From NCBI RefSeq assembly GCF_022376445.1, contig NW_025954967.1, forward strand, positions 620,001 through 684,000: DNA of 64,000 bases. The letters are read 5' to 3'. This document shows, piece after piece, positions 33,961-47,000 of the stretch. The position numbers were made by a program, and so were the translations under genes. The stretch's first letter is position 1. Each line of letters starts with the position of its first letter. Source of the stretch: Fomitopsis serialis. Its lineage: Eukaryota; Basidiomycota; Agaricomycetes; Polyporales; Fomitopsidaceae. Below the pieces are notes generated by a model that was given only the letters and a program-made list of their open reading frames with translations, did not search any database and was not told where the DNA came from.

Positions 33961-34041
33961 CTGAGCGTTGCCATCTACGAGTTGGAGCGGACGGGGCCCA
34001 GTGTAGGAGAGAGGTCTTGCTGAGGGTTTCCCAGTGCTCAT
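32411..34041 (-). CDS. Coiled-coil Ser/Pro-rich protein, copy B (full length)
   Basis: This is an unrecognised fungal protein, probably cytoplasmic. ATG 34041 opens MSTGKPSARPLSYTG. Low-complexity Ser/Thr/Pro sequence follows, then ALPSLRRSASVTQPARSPSA, LTEKYVDPLYSALLEYAELT, a predicted coiled coil (FIAQKESKCLELRSQLAV, HEAELSQLKRKWERIV), VQGVGRLILGDVSSP, RRKSRDSAPLPDSPTTPN, PGMGTLAVQPMSTWMETVGS, a further exon with FTKSQKRASVLLSDVSQSLF, a Ser-Pro tract and a C-terminus ending SDDEWNW at 32411. Apparent frame breaks lie at G5 (32914-32918) and C5 (32564-32568). At the second, copy A keeps C6 and the open frame, so a base loss here is likely. A frame change near 33597 is shared by both copies and may be an unrecognised splice. 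Confidence 0.65.
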
Positions 34042-34049
34042 GTGAGTGG

Positions 34050-34930
34050 AAGTAAAGAGAGAAGTTTATGAGGACATCCGGGAGAGAACAGAGCAGGCGA
34101 GGGAACGTGAACAGAAGAGTTGGTGCAGTGGGTCAAGCGATGAATGCGGAGGAGGCGCCCGCTGCGGTTAGCGGGAGCAAGCGCCTGCTTCAACACCCCG
34201 ACCTTGATCTTAACGACAACGTTGCACTCGGCTATTATGACTATCGCATCCCAGTCTCAGTTAAGCTGTTTGTACCATGCATACTCCTGGCTCTGTGAAC
34301 TCATGACCAGACAGCGAACACTCATGCATCTCGCGGTGTTGTGACATCGAACGCTGACCTGCTAACGTGCGGCTGAACGGGGCCAAAGAAGGTCAGTAAC
34401 GGACTGCAGTCGCCGGATGGCGGTACACACCTGTACCCGGGCGCATGTCGAAATTGACAATATAGGCCAAATGGCTCTGTCGAACAAGCGATCAGAACTC
34501 CTGGTCAGCAACAGAGCAAGACCAAATCGAAAGCATTCGCACAGTGAGAGACTTCAGTACCATATATGACCCTTGGACGCCGTCTCAGAGGCCGTATGTC
34601 TACCTACGGGAGACCAGCACTGCAAAGATGACAAAACACATTTGATGATTCCAGACAGGATCATCGGGTCGTAAACGCCACGGGTATGAACTACACAGTG
34701 CACCGCTAAGAAACCGAACACGGCGAACCGGAAGCAGAGTTATACATCGGTAAAGCTATACATACCAAAAGTCGTCAAAGGACGTGTCGAGATCGTCATA
34801 GAGGTACACTAGAAAGTACAGACCGTTACGAGGAGTCATACAAACTATCGTTGCGTGGTGTGCAGTATTGTCCGTGTGCCAGTGTACACATTAGGCGGGT
34901 ATTCAATAAGCATAACAGTTCGCCACCAGC
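34050..34930. other. Intergenic, no gene seen
   Basis: Nearly 900 bp lie between the start of the coiled-coil gene and the 3' end of the DUF3712-like gene. No frame with recognisable features was found. It presumably contains the coiled-coil gene promoter on the left. Confidence 0.4.
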
Positions 34931-34937
34931 GAGGCAG

Positions 34938-37900
34938 CTATGAACTGAACGAGGCAGCGTCCGCGGGGGAGGACGTGATTTTAGCCGTAGCATGATGAAC
35001 ATCGCTCGCCACTTCAGACGCTGCGGAGGCCGCGCCGCTTTGCGCTGCAGACGCAATGCTCTGTGCGGCGGACGTGGCGGAAGTCACAGCGCTATTCGCA
35101 GCAGAAGCAAACGAGGACGCGTCGCTCTCTGCCGCGGACGCAGCAGACGACACGGCGCTGCCCACAGACGAGGTCACAGAGGAGAAAACGCTCCCTGCCA
35201 CGGACGTCGCGGAAGAGACGGCACTCCCGGCAGCAGACGTCGCGGAGGCGACGATGCCTGCGGCCGACGACGCAGCAGACATGATAGAGCTAGAGTTGCC
35301 GGTCAATGCCGCCTCGATCTCGCCCAGGTCGAGCCCTAGGATGTCTACGTGATAGCTGTTGTGCAGAGCGTGAATATCAGGCAGAATGTCATTATAATAG
35401 CGATGTATGCGTACTCTGTGGGCGTTCCCGGCTGCCAGAGCTGCAACCAGGGGACCTCGTAACCTCCGACTGCAATACTGAGCCCAGTGTCAGTCAAGAT
35501 CCCAGGGCGGCACACCAGATCACGTACGTCAGAGTCTGCGAGGACGCGACGTCGAGATAGCCCAACGGGATGATCGGCAAGGACGCGAGAGCTCCCTGAG
35601 TCAGAAGGACGTTCCCGAAGCGACCGCTGTTGCTGTCCCACCGGCCGGCACGATGAAGGAGTCGAAGGGCTGGTTGAAGCTGCATGACACGGACGTCAGT
35701 GAAGGTTAGGAATCTCGAAATCGACCAGCTCTCACAATGCATAGACCTTGTTGTTAACGCCGCTGTCAGCCTGCACGAGCTTGATGTCAAGATCTGCATC
35801 CAGGGGGTTGTGTACATTGAAGTCAACGTCGACAAGGTTGGTCACAAGTGACGATAGCTACATGGTCCGACGTCGGCGTGGAAACACTTTGAACGAACAA
35901 CATTCACTCACCGTGATGTAGACGTTCACGTGGGTGAGGATGGGGTTAGCATTCATGCCTTTGATGGATGAACTCAAGGATACGCCCTCCATAGCGGACA
36001 ACAGTGATCCGAAGGGGGTGCTACCAGAGTCACCCTTGATAGACAACGCGAGGGTGTCACCACTCGTGAGGAAGGATGTCAAGAAGCTCTGTGTACGCAG
36101 TCAGATCGACGAATGCTGCAGGTAAGTCGAAGTCATAACCGACCTGAGCAGTCGTATCATTGGCTTCTCGAGGCTCGTAGTGGAACTCCGATGCAATTGC
36201 ATTCTCGCCAGGGGTGAGGTTAAACGTCTGCGTGCACGTCAGTAACTACAGGTGAAACCAACATGGTCATTGGCTCACCTGAATGGCCGCTCTTCCGATG
36301 TACGTCCCTTGGTAAGTCACACCGAGCGAGACGTCGACGGTGTCCAAGGATATGTTCGACGGGTTGTCGATCGTCGTCGTCAATGGCGAGACGACATACT
36401 CGTCACCGCCATTACCACCACTTCCGGTGATTGAGACATTGGAGATGGAGGCAGTACCGCCGAACCCGTTGATTCCGGCCAGTGACGAGGAGACGTTGAA
36501 CGGAATCCCCGAGATCGGCACGTCGCCAATGGGTGTGCGGCCAGTGACGTTGGCGGAGCCGGACAACTCGAACGTCACGTCGTTCTGCAGGGTAACCCCG
36601 GCGAAGAAGGAGTTGAAGTTGCCGTCACTGAGAGAACTCAACGGCACGCCCGAGAAGCTCAGAACCATGTCGACGTCGTTCCCTGTCGAAGTGCCGCTGG
36701 ACACTGACTGACTCGGCACGCTCAACTACAGGAGGGGTTAAGTGCCAGGATCCGAGCCTCAGATATAGGCGACCCACCGAAGCCACGTCGCCACCACCGG
36801 AGCCAATGACAATATCCTCGGCTGATTGGAGGACTTGCAGTGAGAATCCGAACGGATTGGCGTATCGCGCGAGTGTAGACTTCGAGCTAGAGAGAGGGCT
36901 GTAGGCTTCGCTATTGTCCATCATGACGACTTCCAAGTCGCCGATCGTGATGGCTTTGATGACCTATCGCAGCGTTCAGAGCGGCACACGCTTGAATGAA
37001 ACGGCTACCGTACCTCGTATGTCTGGCCAGGAAGCGTCACATTGATGGTGAGCGTCTTGAAGGCAGTACTGAGCCACTCGATGGTCCCGGATCCTGGGTC
37101 GACTGATTCTCCGGTCACGCTTAAGGTCTGGTTCTCCCCAGCGAGGAAGTTCGAAAAGAGCTCGCCGACAACATCTAGGTCTGCCCCACTTTGTGGGATC
37201 ATGCGACCACTGAAGTGGGTGGACGTTGTGGACAATGGCTCCAGCGTAAGATTTGATGCCGAGAGAGCTATGAGGAGTAGTATATGAATATTTCGCCGTG
37301 AATCGCAGGAAGATGCGCTTACGTCCGATGAGTACGCCTTGATAGTATGTCTCGAACGTAGCCGTGCCCAAGGAAATACCCAGCTCTGTGGAACAATGAA
37401 GACGGTGTGTCATATGAGCAAGCGAAGGGAGGACTTACGGGCAGGAGATGGTATGGACGAATCTGTCTCGATGCTGATGCCTCCCTCAGGAGCATCTCCT
37501 GGCAGTTGGAAGTCGGAGATGGTGACACCCGGAGTCCGTCGAATGCCTTCAACGTCACATTCTTTATGAGCTGCACGCCGTCGAAGACGGTGTTTAGCGC
37601 GGTGACACGAAGAGCGTTCGTTGAGATCGTCCACTCGAAATCCTCGTTGTGAAGCATATACGTCGCGAAGTCGGTGAAACTGAAAGGTCGTGAACATATA
37701 TGTCTATCCGTGCTAACAGGTTGACTTACGCATCATGGTCCGTGATCGCCAGTTTCGCATCGGTCTGGTACTCGGGCACGCCGGCATTCGCAGCAGCACA
37801 GACTGGGATACGCTTATGAGCCGACTTCATACGCTGTCATATATTCGCTCACCTTTCGGAAGGGTAAGCGTAGCGATGTCGGTCCCTTGCCAGGTGACGC

Positions 37901-40900
37901 TGTACGGCAAAGTCAACATGATGTACGGTCCAAGAGTGGCCATGCACTTACACTACGGGTTCTACGTATTCAATCAGTGCGTCCAATGGGCCGGTTCCAG
38001 TGAGCGACCCATTCAAAGACAAGCTGAATCCGTCCTCCGACAGGTCACTGATGATGGCCCTGTTGAAGCTGATTGACGCCGCCGATACAAGCTTTTGCAC
38101 GATCGGAGGTGCGACTACGCCAATGAGGTACAGCGCAGTATCATCGGTCTATGATAGACTCAGCTTCATAAAGTTCCGGAACCAGGAACAAGACGTGCAT
38201 ACCTTAGCGGGGACGCTTGATTGATTGAACGACAGCTGGGTTGCGTCTGTTCCATTCAAGTCAGTTCATTTGCAGTCAAACATGCAGCGTACACTTACAG
38301 TCGTCCAATTTGAGCCCACTGTCCACCGACAGATCCACCTTCATACCGGATAGCGCATTCAGGATAGCGTCATCGACATCGAATTGATTACCGCTGTGAT
38401 GTGATCTTGTCAGACACGGTACAACAGGCACCCAGGAGCAATGACAGACCTAGAGCAACCAGAAGCCCCATCTGCAACTGTAGCAGTGATCTGAGAGTGG
38501 TCATCAGAGCCGCAAGCTGGTACAGGATATAGAGACGACTGACATTCGGGTGATAGTCGGGATCCTCGATGACCATGTTGAATAGGTCCGTCAGGGGTCC
38601 AAGATCGACACCGCCCGCTTGAGCTGCTTTCTCGACCATCTCGATAATCACCAGAGGATCTAAGTTGAAGTCAAATGGCAACGTCGTAGATGTCGCATTG
38701 CCATGTCCGGGAACAGAGATCGGCGAGCTGCTGACGTCGACATGGTCGAAGCCGCCAATGTAGAGCGACTCATAGAAAGTAGACGCATTCACTGTCAAGA
38801 GATTGATGCTTGCAGTGAACGGATTCGCAATCGTAAAGGATGCCTCAGCGACGCCTGTCTTGACAATATCCGTAGGGAACACGAGCGACGCTCCTGTGAT
38901 GAGGTTCTGGTGGAGGGCAGGGATGTCGGCTTCCAACTTCACCTCAGACATAGCCAGTTTTAGCGAATCGACTCCTGTGGTGTCCGTAGAGCCTTGGATA
39001 GTCGTCGCAGAGATGGTACCTTGGATGTAATTCTCGAGCATCAGTTCACCTGCAGCATTGGCAGATCCGCCTTGTGGGGAGTAGTGCACGCCTGTGCTAT
39101 AGTTCGTCGAACCAGGAACAATGACGAGACCTGCAATGTCCGCACTGCCCACAGTCTGACCGTCGAAGATGAGACCGAAAGAGACATCACCAGTACCGAT
39201 GGTCAGATTGCTGGGATTCAGCAGTGTCGTCGCACAAGTGATGAGAAGGTAGTCAGAGTATCCGTGGTAGACGTCCAAGCCGCTGACAATCGCAGGCTCC
39301 GCGTTCAGTCCTTGCAATCCAGCGATCGTCGTATCGACCGAGAAGGCGATGTCCGTCAGGGCCAAGGTACCCACAGCCGTACTCGCCTCCGTATTAGCGT
39401 TCCCTGAGAGTTGGAATGTCTCGTTCGCTGACATCGTCACGTCAGCCAAGAATTGCTGGAAGACGCTCTCGCGGCCGGATAGCACGTCGAAGGGGATTTT
39501 TGAGAACGTGAGGTGGATGATGCGAGTATCGACGTCCGTGCTCGCAGGCCCTTGCGGGATGTTCAGTTGAGCGAAGTCGGTGTCCTTGTACGCAGCTGTG
39601 ATATTCTGCGCGACGGCAGTGATGTCGACAGGGAAGTTGAACGGGATGGTGAAGGAGGCAGTCGTTGCATTGCTACTCGTTGCCGGAGAATAGGCTGTAT
39701 CTTGCGTGAACATCATCGACATCTCTTCCAGTGTAATACCGGTTATGACGTTCTGGACACCTTGGTTAGGAAGAGACGTCTGGATCTTCAAAGTCTTGAT
39801 GGCTTGATTCAACCACGTTACCTGTGCGCATGACGTGATGTTAATCATCAGGTGCGATAATAGTCGTTGGAACTCACATTTGCAGGACCTGCAGACTCGC
39901 CGTACACGATGACGTCGCTGTCCTTGCCGTGAAGGAAGTTATTGAAGACGGTCGATACGTCCGCAAGGCCACTTGAGGTGTTCTGAGGGACCAGGCGCCC
40001 GACGAGTGGAAGACTGGAGGTGGACAAAGGCGCTAGATTGAAGCTTCCCTCTGACACAGAGGGTCCCAAATAGGTCGATCCATAATAATCCGAGAATGCG
40101 ATTGAATCCAACGCTATACCAACCTGTGACGGCTGTAGCAGGGTGTAAGCACGGTCATGATTCACAGATTGCCTTACGCACATTGGTAATGCTCGTATTC
40201 AGCGTAAGATGAATACCGCCTGCGGGGTCGTTCTCGGGCAGGTCGAATGACTCGATTACGACGCCGTTCCTGAGCCCATTCATACCCTTCAGGGTCACCG
40301 ATTTGGATATAGTGATGTTCTCGACATTGATGCCTACGGTACGACGCGTTCATGGTCGGCTCCTGTGCAGCGGTTTGGGACTTACCTAGGGCAGACACAA
40401 CGAGACCCCCACCAGAGATCGTCCAGTCAAAACTTCCTCGTTCAGCAAGACCTACAAAGTGTACAATCAGCCCTTGCGATGCACGTGTATCGTCGAGCAG
40501 AGGGCACTTACTTCGGTAAACTTCTCGAGGACGCTTGGTCCGCAACCTCAAACGATGCCTCTTGGATGTTAAAGTCGGCACCGACATCGCCGACGAGGCT
40601 GACGTTTGGCATCGCCATCGTTCCCAATGTCTGATTATTCCAAGTAATTGTCAACCCGTTCGAGAACATGATCGTCGCGTCAACTATAATAAACGGTCAG
40701 TATCAAGGAGCTGTTGCCACGAGGTGAACGTCTCACATGGACCGGCGTTAGTTATGATCCGTTGAGCAATACAGAAAAGCTCGTCTGTGAGGGATTGCTG
40801 ATCGTCAACGTCTCGATGCTATAGTAGAGTCATCAGATGAAATTACGAGAAGTGTGGCAAGTTACGCACCCAAGAGTAGAGCCCGTGACAATCTTCTGTA

Positions 40901-43900
40901 CAATTGGTTGAGCCAACACAGGAAGTAGCATATTCAAGCTCTCATCCGTCTTGGTCGCGAGGTCCCCTTGCGTATAGTTCAGCGTCGTCTCATAGTCCCT
41001 GCGAAGTTTCATGAGCAAGGCGTTCATACTCATGGCGGCAGTCTGAGGCATACCAATTTTGACACCGGCGCTCAGGGTGACGTTAGACGTCAAACTGGCA
41101 AATGCTTGATCGACGTACGACGGGAGGTTGAAGTTCGTGTAGATGTTCCGTTTGGCATGAAAACCACGCCTTCCGTAGGTCTGGACTCGCTGGATTCCGC
41201 CGATGTCCATGATGCCGTCGATTTGATCTGTCTCCATCCCCTGATCCACTGCCAAAGCGCGCAGCAACGAGAAGATCACCGACGGATTGAGGTCCATATC
41301 CAGGTCGAGCTCGGGTGAGTTCGTCGAGGCCTTGCCGTCAGATGTGAACGCATCGGTTGACTTGATAGTCCCCAGAGTGAGCCCATGCGAGGAAACTGTA
41401 GAGGCGATGCTGGTGATTTGCAAGGCGGCAGTGAAAGGATTAGCGAGGATGACAGACACATGAGAATGTTGTTCGTAATGCCAGTCGATCCAAAATGGTG
41501 AGCGAAGCGCTATCGAGAAGCTTGGACGTTAGACCAGGGAGGGTCGCTCCCAGACTCACGTCTTGAAGGCGCTCAACAGAGAAGCCACCTCGGTACTGTT
41601 GTCATAACCCTTGATGATCACGTCGACGTCTGTGACGTAAAGAGTCAGTCGATGGTGGACAACACAAGACCAGACATCATGACAAGCGTAGACGTAGAGA
41701 TCACCAGTGTGACTACCAGAGACGATGGAAATCTTACCTGTACCGCCTACGAAGTCATCCAAAGTCTGTATTCCTTCACCGCTAGCGTTCGGATCAAACG
41801 CAGCGGTCGTCTGAATCGAGTTGTCGCCCATCGTCAGGTTAAGTTCGGTAGGAGGGCTGTCCCCATGTAACCGTCGCCGCGTACAGCTGCATCGTTAGAT
41901 CGCCGGTGTTGAGGTTGAGGTTCGACGGGTTGTGAATCGAACATTGATTGCGAGTGTCATTGCATCACTCGTCCCGCCTAGCACATCCACGCTGGAGATC
42001 TTTGTCGCATTTTTCAGACCATCCAAACCAGTCAACTGTGAAGGCACGTCGAATTTGATGGGGTTCAGAACGATCGTCCCGATACTCATGTTTGCGACGG
42101 CGCGTGCTTGGCCGACTAATCGAAAGTCCGACTGAGTCTGCTGTGTGAGATTAAGATTGAAGGTCGAGAACAGCTCGTGGTTCGCATCGTTGCTTGGAAC
42201 CAGCAAGGAGCATCGTCGATCGTGATGTTGATCGTCCCCTCGGTGTCCGTTGAGCTCAGGACTCTGATCTCGGACGTGGATTGCCCCAGAGACTGCGATT
42301 CAGCAGGCGACGTTAGATGATGATCGTTAAGAAACTCAAGTGACGCACGGTAGACAGGGATGCAATGTTGTTACTGCGCTGAGAGATATTGAACGCATTC
42401 TCTATTTGGCCGATAGAGAGGCTGAACCGAATGGCAGCTCTGTCATAGAATGTCAGCGTTAGATCAAACATGTTGCTAAGGCCACTGACTCATGTGGGCC
42501 TGTACGCCGTAACTCGAGGTCGATGGTTTCCAGGCCGTTTCCGGCGTGAAATCGAGAGTCATGAACGGAATGTCATCGATTGAATGGGGTTTATAGGCGC
42601 ATTCGGTTTGAACGGAACCGTGAGGGACAAGGCCTCCAGACCCTTAGAAAGCCAGGAGACGGCGGCACCGTCGGATTGCCGCGAGCTGACCCCCTTCGCA
42701 ATGACTGGTGACGTTACACTGTTGAGGTACTGCGTGAAGAGTTCGCCCATGACGACAAGCTCGGTGTCGTTATCGTGCTTGACGAGCACACCTGTCAGGT
42801 CGACGGTGTTGTTTCCCGCGGTCAGCGAGAGACCGGTACTGGTCCCTTGGCCCAGGTTGACTCCGCCTGGACGAACACGGTCATTGTGAGACGGCCGAGA
42901 ACCTGGGATGTGACGTACGATAGCTCAGTGCGAATACGCACGTGCCCAGGTCAACTTGGAATGGGCTGATGTTGTTCAGACTCGTCTTAGCAACGAAGTT
43001 GATCCCGTTCTCAGCATCGCTCGGTAGCTGGGATAGAGCACACTTAGTCGTCATGGCAATCTTGTCAAGGCATGCGCCACCACGCACCAGGAAGTCTTGG
43101 AGAACAATCTTGCCGTCAAAGTTGTTGATCCCATTCAGGACAACGTCCTTGTTGAAGTGAAGACCTTTCGCGGCTGGAATTTAACAGCGTTGACTTTAAG
43201 ATTGTTGCTCGTCAACCGCCATGTGAAGTTCTGGCGCGTGATCATCGCCGCCGTGAACTCCCCGAACGCATCCTCATCAGTGATGGTGAATGTTGTCGAC
43301 TGATTCAGCGCAGCGCGTTTCGTGCTCCTTTTGGCGTAAAGTGGCTGGAGTTCCATCGAACCGAGGTTGCGAACGACCTCTTGGTCGCCGATACGATCGA
43401 CCCATGCGACATTGATGGGCTCTTGGAAAGCTATCTTCGCATTAAAGATACCAGTGTGCGATACCTGGGCAAGACACGGACGTCAGTGAAAGCAAATTGA
43501 CGGGCAGAGGCGACATGACAGACATATCCTTCCATATGCAACTGGAAACTGACATCATCGTCAGCATAAGCAAACAAAGATCACGAGCAGAGTACAGAGA
43601 GAACTGACGTCGTGTTCTGAGGGCTTAGGATGGAGGCCGTCTCGATATTGAGTTGCGATTTGTTCACGATGAGCTGCGCGATGGCTCTGACGACGGGGAA
43701 CAGTAGAACAAAGATCAGGACGATGCCAATGACTGCCGTCACGATCTGGCACACGATGAACCATTTGCGTTTGTAGAATGGTTGCTTTCTTGCTGCGGTC
43801 TCGGTCGTCGCTCCTGCAGCATGCGCTGTCCCAGCTGTGGGTGCTACACCTGCCGGAGTAGCTTCGGTGGCGGTCGCCTCTGGCGCAGCCGCAGGGGTCG

Positions 43901-44033
43901 TTGGCTGCGTTCCCGTCGCATCATACCCGGCAGGGGGTGCAGACGCTAAGGCAAGATCAGCTAACGCATTACTACAATTCAGTGGATTCTACACACCAGT
44001 CACAAGCCTTTCTTGCGAGCCATGTGCCGACAT
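34938..44033 (-). CDS. Giant membrane-anchored DUF3712-like protein
   Basis: A single multi-exon gene of about 9 kb is proposed. The likely start is ATG 44033 (MSAHGSQERLVT), spliced over a 52 bp intron (43996-43945) to an Ala/Thr/Pro-rich cytosolic segment. Then follow PFYKRKWFIVC and a long hydrophobic span (VTAVIGIVLIFVLLFPVV, near 43750-43690). The remainder should be extracytoplasmic and is built from repeated LEA/DUF3712-type beta-rich units. Each unit has recurring elements such as FDGKIVLQDF, VSWLSKGLEALSLTVPF, IGTIVLNPIKFDVPSQLTGL and NPSNLTIGTGDVSFGLIFDG, with many NxS/T sites. The C-terminal exon (35306-34938) is a Ser/Ala-rich tail (SAASSAAGIVASATSAAGS). Frame breaks at about 43175, 41941 and 37528 are each cured by one base in a short homopolymer. 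It is probably one large gene, but splitting into two is not excluded. The role is unknown, with cell-surface or vacuolar location likely. Confidence 0.65.
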
Positions 44034-44049
44034 CGCTGCCAACGCGAAC

Positions 44050-47000
44050 GAGCAGGAAGGAGGGGAGGACGCGAGAACAAGACGAACCTGGGGAAGAAGG
44101 CCAAAAGCAGTCTGGTGTTACGGCCCAAGCCATATACCAGGCCTTCGTTCCTGGGTGTCTGTAACCCACGCGTATTCGCGGGCGCATTGTGTTTCGAGGA
44201 ATGCCGCATGATCTCGCTGCATTGGGACGTGAGAGTGAGACAACGCGGCTCGCTGGAAGGAAGGCGCGTTCAAGATTACAACCGATCGCAGAAGCGGCAG
44301 GAAGCCACTTCATCATCACGCCGAGGTGGTGCTTCCCCGGTCACGCGGGGTCAGCGCGGGGCTCCCGTGTTCGAACAGTCGATCAAACAGATCGCGTAAC
44401 AGACTGACAAAATGGGACTGGTCCGGCATTATGACCATTTTGAGAAAACCAATGTTCTGAGCCTTTTTGAACGGAGTTTCCGGATCGAGTTGAGCCATCT
44501 CTTCTCTGACGCCTCAATACGAAGCCATCTTTGGTTCAACGTTGGTCGCCAACGGGAAGGAATGACACCTACTTTCGAGATCCGGCGTGAGGCTTGTCGT
44601 GAGCTGAGACCGGACACTGAAGCGAGTCTAGATTCATTGAGTTCCTGTTTTTTTTCATGGGATCAGCAAATGATCGAAGACACGCTTGTGACATGCTGGT
44701 CAGTACAGAAGGCGTTGAGAAGTATGGAAACATGGACACATAGCACAGAAGGTGGCGGAGAGTACGTCTCACCAAGATCAAAAAAAGCACGACTATTGGC
44801 TAGCAAGTAGCTGCCCTCCGGGTCCGGGGGGGTTAATTCCAACGACAGGACGAACCGTTCTGTCAGTCTGCAATGCAGTGACATGTGATGGCTGCACCAC
44901 AAGGCAACGCCCAGACAGAGTCCCGCCTCAATCTGACATTGCCAGCCAGTGTGGCTTAACAAGCACGGTTATACCATACGGATTCGTACTTCCCTTGTTG
45001 ACCACCATGTACCGCTGGCTCAACTCGAGCTCGGCTACATCAATCGTCCTGACACATTCCCTGCGTCCGCCGGTCTCATAGTAACGCGGCGGGCGCATGT
45101 AGAGAACAGGAGACGATGATCCCAGATTCCAGGGGGACTGGTGATCGCCGTCGGATGGCGACATCGAAGGTCATTGGCTAATACCGTTTGTGTACTGGCA
45201 TCTGGCAAGCATGCACCGTGTGGAGCTATGAGCGAGTCAGGCCGCGGACGATAGTCCAGTTCTGGCGCTGAGATTCACTCCCATACAAGCGACTCAATTG
45301 GTAGTCCCTAGAATCACAAGGATCTTAAAACTCAAATGACGACATACCTTGCCCAGTAGTGCACCCCGAAGTGCCCGTGTGGCTAGTAGGTCCGCGAATT
45401 CTAGAACATAGGTAGTTGGTATTCAGTACGCGTATTGATCGATCGACAATCACCCACGGGACCACGTCCGGGAGCTCAAGTCCGTGCACGTCTGCAGTAA
45501 CAGAATGGAGCGCAAGAGATGGGACCTATCATGGAGCAGGCGTGTCAGTTAGTAGAGGTCATGTGTTGACACTCGTCAGCTTTGGAAGGGACATCTAAGC
45601 GCAAGGACTCGGAGCAGGGCTTTGAGAAAGGCGCCCGTTGGGAGAGGACAATACGCAGATATTGCAAGGGCCATGTAATGGAGCGGTCAGTGCCAAAGAG
45701 CACGCTCAGGCTTTTGAGAGATGGAGGGTATGTTCCTGGGCTTGTCCTGGGCTGCAGTATTTTATATCGTCAACCACCGAACTGGTTCAAGCGAAAACAT
45801 GTTTCACAAGCGTACCGCGGATTTCACATGCCGTCCGGACGACAACCGAGGCTAGACAATCACAGGCTTCGGTCCTCGGACGACGTTGAGAAGCAGCAAC
45901 CCGGCAGCAACTACACACTGTACTTACTTATGTACTAGTAACGTCTTTGAGCTGTAAGCCATGCATTGCTGCAGTCTGACTCTTAGCTTGAGCTTCAAGT
46001 TGGAGAGCATCGGAACGCCGCGATGGAGGTAACTTCCGCCCGGGCGAGAAAGAGGACAACACCGACGTACGGTCTTCTGGTGTTCGAGTCGTCGACGTTC
46101 TCGAAGGCTTGAAATAATATCATGGGGGACTTCTTTACAACCTCTCGGAGGAACTGCATGGCAGCAAATGATAATTGACGTCAGAAGGATCGGACAAGCT
46201 CAAAGGAGGTAGCGGGTTCAATACTTCTTTCACATCTGCAACCTGACGCCCAACACATAGGTGCTTGGTTTCCTTACGAGCCATCGTTTATGAAACGTGG
46301 AAGTAATGACTTCAGCCGCCCCCGTGGTAAGATTCGAACTCACCATTAGACCAGACGAGACAATGAAGGACGGCTCGTAGGCTATCCCCATTCGTTGTCC
46401 CTGGTTGCCCAGACGCCGTTATAAATCAGGACACTCGACGCGCTCTCCACCTGCGGACATCCTCCACCGGCAACCAGCACAGCCCGGACACATGCGGACG
46501 AAGACAACGCATCGCGCGCGACCGTGCGGACTTAACTCTGCAAAGCATCCGGCTTGGGCAATTCTCCCATTCAGCTTCCCGCATGAGCATATGTCCCGCC
46601 CGTCACTCACCGCTTCTGTTTCTCAGTTCACATTGTCCGGCGTCATCTCTTCCCTTCCATGTCTGGTAGACTCCGTGTTTCTGGCCTACTCCGAGCGTCC
46701 GTGCTTCCTATTACTCCGTGGCCACCTTCCCGCCTTTCAATTCAACGTGATCAGCGCGCTTTTCCGGCGGCCGCATCTCCATAGCGACTATGCGAGGGAT
46801 TGCAGTGTTTAGCAACGCTACAAATAGATCGAGCCTTGGTGTCTACAACATACTTATCACCTATGGTTCCCTCAGCTTGGCAGATAATCGTACACACCTC
46901 GATAATCTAGTCCGTCCACGCAAGCACAGGTTTGCTCTGAGCGTTTTTCGGGGATCCTTCTCGCGCATCTTCAAGCATCTTCAAGCGTTCAACCTTGCTT

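Noticed and set aside
34938..35306. Ser/Ala-rich stretch as a separate small secreted protein gene
   Set aside because: It continues in frame from the preceding DUF3712-like exon by a plausible splice, and has no signal peptide of its own.
44412..44810. 132-codon plus-strand frame
   Set aside because: No motif, no paralogue in the window and no splice context. It cannot be separated from chance.
46320..46375. Possible tRNA gene on the minus strand (tggtctaatgg followed by gagttcgaatc)
   Set aside because: A T-arm-like hairpin with a TTCGAAT loop is present, but the A- and B-box-like segments are adjacent, there is no anticodon arm and the ends do not pair as an acceptor stem. At best it is a tRNA-derived fragment.
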